From Microbacterium pseudoresistens (GTDB lineage Bacteria > Actinomycetota > Actinomycetes > Actinomycetales > Microbacteriaceae), in assembly GCF_013409745.1 (NCBI RefSeq), contig NZ_JACCBH010000001.1, positions 1,550,001 to 1,614,000 on the forward strand: 64,000 nucleotides of DNA. Direction: 5' to 3'. Made by a program: the position numbers and the translations under genes. Under the pieces are notes generated by a model. It did not search any database. It saw only the letters and a program-made list of their open reading frames with translations, and had not been told where the DNA came from. Shown here piece by piece: positions 60,188 to 64,000 of the stretch. The stretch's first letter is position 1; each line of letters begins with the position of its first letter.

Positions 60188-60507
60188 GCGCCCAGGACAA
60201 CGTGCTCGCCACGGCGAACAACAAGGACCCGCGCGACATCATCCTCAAGCCTGTCGTCTCGGAGAAGAGCTACGGACTGATCGACGAGGGCAAGTACACG
60301 TTCCTCGTCGACCCGCGCGCCTCCAAGACCGAGATCAAGCTCGCCATCGAGAAGATCTTCGACGTCAAGGTCGCCGGGGTCAACACGATCAACCGCGTCG
60401 GCAAGGCCCGTCGCACCCGCTTCGGCACCGGTAAGCGCAAGGACACCAAGCGCGCCATCGTCACCCTGAAGTCGGGCACCATCGACATCTTCACGGCAGT
60501 GAACTGA
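60184..60507 (+). CDS. rplW: 50S ribosomal protein L23
   Basis: 107 residues. [20 protein letters not shown] and [18 protein letters not shown] are typical. L23 sits at the tunnel exit and docks trigger factor and the signal recognition particle. It is coupled to rplD and followed by rplB after 20 bases. Confidence 0.99.
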   Translation: MSAQDNVLATANNKDPRDIILKPVVSEKSYGLIDEGKYTFLVDPRASKTEIKLAIEKIFDVKVAGVNTINRVGKARRTRFGTGKRKDTKRAIVTLKSGTIDIFTAVN

Positions 60508-60527
60508 CCGGGGGATAAGGACAGAAC

Positions 60528-61367
60528 ATGGCTATTCGCAAGTACAAGCCCACGACCCCGGGTCGCCGCGGTTCGTCGGTGGCCGACTTCGCCGAGATCA
60601 CCCGATCCACGCCGGAGAAGTCGCTGCTGCGCCCGCTGAGCAAGACCGGTGGCCGCAACAACCAGGGCCGCATCACGACCCGTCACATCGGTGGTGGCCA
60701 CAAGCGCCAGTACCGCGTCATCGACTTCCGTCGCAATGACAAGGACGGCGTCAACGCCAAGGTCGCCCACATCGAGTACGACCCCAACCGCACCGCACGC
60801 ATCGCGCTGCTGCACTACTTCGACGGCGAGAAGCGCTACATCCTCGCCCCGAACAAGCTGAAGCAGGGCGACGTCGTCGAGAACGGCGCGTCGGCCGACA
60901 TCAAGCCGGGCAACAACCTGCCGCTGCGCAACATCCCCACCGGTACGGTGATCCACGCGATCGAGCTCCGTCCCGGCGGCGGCGCGAAGCTGGCCCGTTC
61001 GGCGGGCGCCTCGGTGCGTCTCGTCGCCAAGGACGGTCCCTACGCCCAGCTGCGTCTGCCCTCGGGCGAGATCCGCAACGTGGATGCGCGCTGCCGCGCC
61101 ACGATCGGCGAGGTCGGCAACGCCGAGCAGTCGAACATCAACTGGGGAAAGGCCGGCCGCAAGCGCTGGAAGGGCGTGCGCCCGACCGTCCGCGGTGTCG
61201 CGATGAACCCGGTCGACCACCCGCACGGTGGTGGTGAGGGCAAGACCTCCGGTGGTCGTCACCCCGTCACTCCGTGGGGCCAGGCCGAAGGTCGCACCCG
61301 TCACGCCAACAAGGAAAGCGACAAGTACATCGTTCGTCGCCGTACCGCCGGCAAGAAGCGCAAGTAG
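60528..61367 (+). CDS. rplB: 50S ribosomal protein L2
   Basis: 279 residues. [38 protein letters not shown] and [20 protein letters not shown], with the conserved His near the peptidyl-transferase centre, identify L2. It joins the subunits and supports catalysis. GGGGATAAGGACAG precedes the ATG. Confidence 0.99.
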   Translation: MAIRKYKPTTPGRRGSSVADFAEITRSTPEKSLLRPLSKTGGRNNQGRITTRHIGGGHKRQYRVIDFRRNDKDGVNAKVAHIEYDPNRTARIALLHYFDGEKRYILAPNKLKQGDVVENGASADIKPGNNLPLRNIPTGTVIHAIELRPGGGAKLARSAGASVRLVAKDGPYAQLRLPSGEIRNVDARCRATIGEVGNAEQSNINWGKAGRKRWKGVRPTVRGVAMNPVDHPHGGGEGKTSGGRHPVTPWGQAEGRTRHANKESDKYIVRRRTAGKKRK

Positions 61368-61379
61368 GAGTAGAGGAAG

Positions 61380-61661
61380 ATGCCACGTAGTCTCAAGAAG
61401 GGCCCCTTCGTCGACGAGCACCTGCTTCGCAAGGTGGTCGGGCAGAACGAAGCCGGCAGCAAGAACGTCATCAAGACCTGGTCGCGCCGTTCGATGATCA
61501 TCCCGGCCATGCTGGGTCACACCATCGCCGTGCACGACGGTCGCAAGCACATCCCCGTGTTCGTGACCGAGTCCATGGTCGGACACAAGCTGGGCGAGTT
61601 CGCGCCCACCCGCACCTTCCGCGGCCACGAGAAGGACGACAAGAAGGGCCGTCGCCGCTGA
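61380..61661 (+). CDS. rpsS: 30S ribosomal protein S19
   Basis: 93 residues. [19 protein letters not shown] and [20 protein letters not shown] are diagnostic. S19 contacts the A-site finger in the 30S head. It is 12 bases after rplB and 26 bases before rplV. Confidence 0.99.
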   Translation: MPRSLKKGPFVDEHLLRKVVGQNEAGSKNVIKTWSRRSMIIPAMLGHTIAVHDGRKHIPVFVTESMVGHKLGEFAPTRTFRGHEKDDKKGRRR

Positions 61662-61687
61662 CGCGGCGACGCACAGAGGAGAGAGAA

Positions 61688-62086
61688 ATGGTGGAGTCCA
61701 TCGCACGCGTGCGACACATCCGCGTGACCCCTCAGAAGGCTCGTCGTGTCGTCGCGCTCATCAAGGGCAAGCAGGCTCAGGAGGCCATGGCCATTCTGAA
61801 GTTCGCCCAGCAGAGCGCCAGCGAGCCCATCTTCAAGCTTGTGGAGTCGGCAGTCGCCAACGCCCAGGTGAAGGCGGACCGCGACGGCGAGTACCTGGAT
61901 GAGCAGGACCTGTACGTGAAGAACGCCTTCGTGGACGAGGGGACGACGCTGAAGCGTTTCCAGCCCCGCGCCCAGGGCCGCGCGTTCCAGATCAAGAAGC
62001 GCACGAGCCACATCACGGTCGTGCTGGCGACGCCGGAGACCGCTGAGGTCGCCGCCGACGCCACGACGAAGAAGGCGAGCAAGTAA
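61688..62086 (+). CDS. rplV: 50S ribosomal protein L22
   Basis: 132 residues. [20 protein letters not shown] and the tunnel loop [19 protein letters not shown] are clear. L22 lines the exit tunnel, and changes in this loop give macrolide resistance; none is obvious. The stop overlaps the rpsC start by one base. Confidence 0.99.
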   Translation: MVESIARVRHIRVTPQKARRVVALIKGKQAQEAMAILKFAQQSASEPIFKLVESAVANAQVKADRDGEYLDEQDLYVKNAFVDEGTTLKRFQPRAQGRAFQIKKRTSHITVVLATPETAEVAADATTKKASK

Positions 62087-62835
62087 TGGGACAGAAGGTA
62101 AACCCGTACGGCTTCCGCCTCGGCATCACGACGGACCACGTGTCGCGTTGGTTCTCGGACTCGACGAAGCCCGGCCAGCGTTACGCCGACTACGTCGCCG
62201 AGGACATCCGTATCCGCAAGCTGCTGCAGACGCAGCTCGACCGCGCCGGCGTCTCGAACATCGAGATCGAGCGCACCCGTGACCGCGTTCGGGTGGACAT
62301 CCACACCGCGCGTCCCGGTATCGTCATCGGCCGCCGCGGCGCCGAGGCCGAGCGCATCCGCGGCGACCTCGAGAAGCTCACCGGCAAGCAGATCCAGCTG
62401 AACATCCTCGAGGTCAAGAACCCCGAGGCCGACGCTCAGCTCGTCGCGCAGGGCATCGCCGAGCAGCTGTCTGCTCGTGTGGCGTTCCGCCGCGCGATGC
62501 GCAAGGGCCTCCAGGGTGCCCAGCGCGCCGGTGCCAAGGGCGTGCGCGTCCAGGTCTCCGGTCGTCTCGGCGGCGCCGAGATGAGCCGCTCGGAGTTCTA
62601 CCGCGAGGGTCGTGTGCCGCTGCACACGCTGCGCGCGAACATCGACTACGGCTTCTACGAGGCCAAGACCACCTTCGGCCGCATCGGCGTGAAGGTCTGG
62701 ATCTACAAGGGCGACCTCACCAACAAGGAGCTCGCTCGCGAGCAGGCCAACCAGAAGCCGTCGCGCGACCGTGGCGGCGACCGCCGTCGTGGCCCGCGCA
62801 ACGAGGCCCCCGTCGCAGAAGGAGCGTCTGCCTGA
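62086..62835 (+). CDS. rpsC: 30S ribosomal protein S3
   Basis: 249 residues. [20 protein letters not shown], the KH domain [20 protein letters not shown] and [19 protein letters not shown] are present, with a basic, disordered tail. S3 helps unwind mRNA at the entry channel. It overlaps both neighbours by one base. Confidence 0.99.
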   Translation: MGQKVNPYGFRLGITTDHVSRWFSDSTKPGQRYADYVAEDIRIRKLLQTQLDRAGVSNIEIERTRDRVRVDIHTARPGIVIGRRGAEAERIRGDLEKLTGKQIQLNILEVKNPEADAQLVAQGIAEQLSARVAFRRAMRKGLQGAQRAGAKGVRVQVSGRLGGAEMSRSEFYREGRVPLHTLRANIDYGFYEAKTTFGRIGVKVWIYKGDLTNKELAREQANQKPSRDRGGDRRRGPRNEAPVAEGASA

Positions 62836-63254
62836 TGCTTATCCCTCGTAAGGTCAAGTACCGCAAGCAGCACCACCCGAAGCGGGATGGTCAGGCCACC
62901 GGCGGCACGAAGGTCTCCTTCGGCGACTTCGGCATCCAGGCGCTGACCCCGGCCTACGTGACGAACCGTCAGATCGAGGCCGCCCGTATCGCGATGACCC
63001 GTCACATCAAGCGTGGCGGCAAGGTGTGGATCAACATCTACCCCGACCGTCCGCTCACCAAGAAGCCCGCCGAGACCCGCATGGGTTCCGGTAAGGGTTC
63101 GCCGGAGTGGTGGGTCGCCAACGTCAAGCCGGGCCGCGTCCTCTTCGAGGTCGCTGGTGTCGACGAGCAGCTCGCTCGTGAGGCACTGACCCGTGCCATT
63201 CACAAGCTGCCGCTCAAGGCACGCATCATCAAGCGCGAGGGGAGCGACGCGTAA
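62835..63254 (+). CDS. rplP: 50S ribosomal protein L16
   Basis: 139 residues. [39 protein letters not shown] and [19 protein letters not shown] are diagnostic. L16 organises the A-site tRNA region of the 50S subunit. It overlaps rpsC and rpmC by one base each. Confidence 0.99.
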   Translation: MLIPRKVKYRKQHHPKRDGQATGGTKVSFGDFGIQALTPAYVTNRQIEAARIAMTRHIKRGGKVWINIYPDRPLTKKPAETRMGSGKGSPEWWVANVKPGRVLFEVAGVDEQLAREALTRAIHKLPLKARIIKREGSDA

Positions 63255-63568
63255 TGGCGATCGGAACCAAGGAGCTCGCTGTGACCGAGCTCGACACGTT
63301 CGAAGACCAGCGCCTCGTCGAGGAGCTGCGCAAGGCCAAGGAGGAGCTGTTCAACCTCCGTTTCCAGTCGGCCACCGGCCAGCTGGAGAGCCACGGCCGC
63401 ATCCGCGCCGTCAAGCGCGACATCGCGCGCCTGTACACCGTGATCCGTGAGCGCGAGCTCGGCATCCGTGCGACGCCGGCTCCGGTCGAGGCTCCGGCCA
63501 AGAAGGCGTCCAAGAGCAAGGCGAAGAAGGCCGAAGCGGCCGAGGCGCCGAAGGAGGAAGCCGAGTAA
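63254..63568 (+). CDS. rpmC: 50S ribosomal protein L29, with long C-terminal tail
   Basis: 104 residues, longer than the usual 65-70. The L29 core ([20 protein letters not shown] and [18 protein letters not shown]) ends near residue 75. A Lys/Ala/Glu/Pro-rich tail of about 30 residues follows, as in several actinobacteria. L29 lies near the tunnel exit. One-base overlaps with both neighbours. Confidence 0.98.
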   Translation: MAIGTKELAVTELDTFEDQRLVEELRKAKEELFNLRFQSATGQLESHGRIRAVKRDIARLYTVIRERELGIRATPAPVEAPAKKASKSKAKKAEAAEAPKEEAE

Positions 63569-63879
63569 TGGCTGAGAAGAAGGCTGCGGCCGCGGAGCAC
63601 GCCGCGCACGATGTGCGCGACGCGGACGCCCGCGGATACCGCAAGACGCAGCGCGGCTACGTCGTCAGCGACAAGATGGACAAGACCATCGTCGTCGAGG
63701 TCGAGGACCGCGTGAAGCACCCCCTGTACGGCAAGGTCATCCGCCGCACGGAGAAGCGCAAGGTGCATGACGAGACCAACTCGGCAGGCATCGGCGACCT
63801 CGTCGTCATCAGCGAGACCCGCCCGCTCAGCGCCACCAAGCGCTGGCGTCTGGTGGAGATTCTGGAGAAGGCCAAGTGA
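63568..63879 (+). CDS. rpsQ: 30S ribosomal protein S17
   Basis: 103 residues, with an N-terminal extension of about 22 residues rich in Ala, Asp and Lys. [20 protein letters not shown] and [19 protein letters not shown] are the S17 core. It binds 16S rRNA early in assembly. It overlaps rplN by GTGA. Confidence 0.98.
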   Translation: MAEKKAAAAEHAAHDVRDADARGYRKTQRGYVVSDKMDKTIVVEVEDRVKHPLYGKVIRRTEKRKVHDETNSAGIGDLVVISETRPLSATKRWRLVEILEKAK

Positions 63880-64000
63880 TCCAGCAGGAGTCCCGCCTCA
63901 AGGTCGCCGACAACACCGGCGCGAAGGAGCTGCTCACCATCCGCGTCCTCGGCGGCTCGCGCCGTCGCTACGCCGGACTCGGTGACACGATCGTCGCGAC
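63876..64000 (+). CDS. rplN: 50S ribosomal protein L14, N-terminal part
   Basis: The first 41 codons, from a GTG overlapping the rpsQ stop, before the window ends. [20 protein letters not shown] and [15 protein letters not shown] identify L14, which binds at the subunit interface. The rest of the S10 operon continues beyond the window. Confidence 0.97.
   Translation, partial: MIQQESRLKVADNTGAKELLTIRVLGGSRRRYAGLGDTIVA

Noticed and set aside
60270..61706. 478-codon minus-strand frame across rplW, rplB and rpsS
   Set aside because: It crosses three certain ribosomal genes and their boundaries, so it cannot be a real gene.
1..64000. tRNA, rRNA or tmRNA genes
   Set aside because: I looked for cloverleaf-type sequences with GTTC(G/A)A and acceptor pairing in the intergenic regions and found none I could support. 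A tRNAscan run would settle it.

Overview
The window is high-GC actinobacterial DNA, most likely from Microbacterium or a close Microbacteriaceae relative. The grounds are GC-rich third codon positions, many GTG starts, ATGA/GTGA gene overlaps, probable leaderless promoters (TAnnnT ending 6-7 nt before the start), an FprA-type ferredoxin reductase and an LPXTG-anchored surface protease. No database search was possible, so gene names rest on recognised motifs and gene order.

1-19,000 is an accessory metal and metalloid island. It opens with a partial thioredoxin reductase, a small arsenate-reductase-like protein, a flavoprotein, an ArsR regulator and an MFS transporter. A complete second-type phosphate uptake operon follows (pstS-pstC-pstA-pstB plus a winged-helix regulator) behind a PHO box, and then an opposing arsR-arsC pair in which ArsC carries extra N-terminal domains. 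Next is a cadmium/lead cassette: a thioredoxin-like protein, a membrane-anchored DsbA-like protein, cmtR, a P1B ATPase, cadD and a signal peptidase II gene. The cassette is flanked by two direct copies of an unusual zinc-ribbon recombinase-like gene. The first copy is frameshifted; the second lies in an overlapping three-gene module with an XRE protein and a tyrosine recombinase.

19,259-27,856 is a catabolic operon whose first gene, a CaiB-type CoA transferase, has lost its 5' third at the island edge. Behind it come a sugar-type ABC importer, a cupin, an alcohol dehydrogenase, an aldehyde dehydrogenase and an HMG-CoA-lyase-like enzyme. The set would fit alcohol to aldehyde to acid to CoA ester to C-C cleavage; a mevalonate-like substrate is one hypothesis.

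27,889-41,616 is mainly chromosomal housekeeping: DUF402, menaquinone methyltransferase, polyprenyl diphosphate synthase, FprA, a copper-handling set (membrane protein, CopC, PCuAC, DyP peroxidase), a hydrolase, a GntR regulator, and a glcD-glcG-glcB glycolate/glyoxylate operon.

41,627-45,981 is a degraded RHS locus. It holds a 5'-truncated RHS core with an unassigned toxin-like C-terminus and an overlapping putative immunity gene, then an orphan cassette with a type-44-like toxin domain, two related membrane proteins that may be immunity proteins, and a third short RHS remnant.

46,086-49,605 holds YajQ and several small or hypothetical membrane and lipoprotein genes. 49,757-51,760 is a secreted trypsin-like LPXTG protein. 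52,040-64,000 carries the str operon (rpsL, rpsG, fusA, tuf) and the start of the S10 operon (rpsJ to rplN), separated by an MT0933-type small antitoxin-like gene and a divergent DUF559-type gene.
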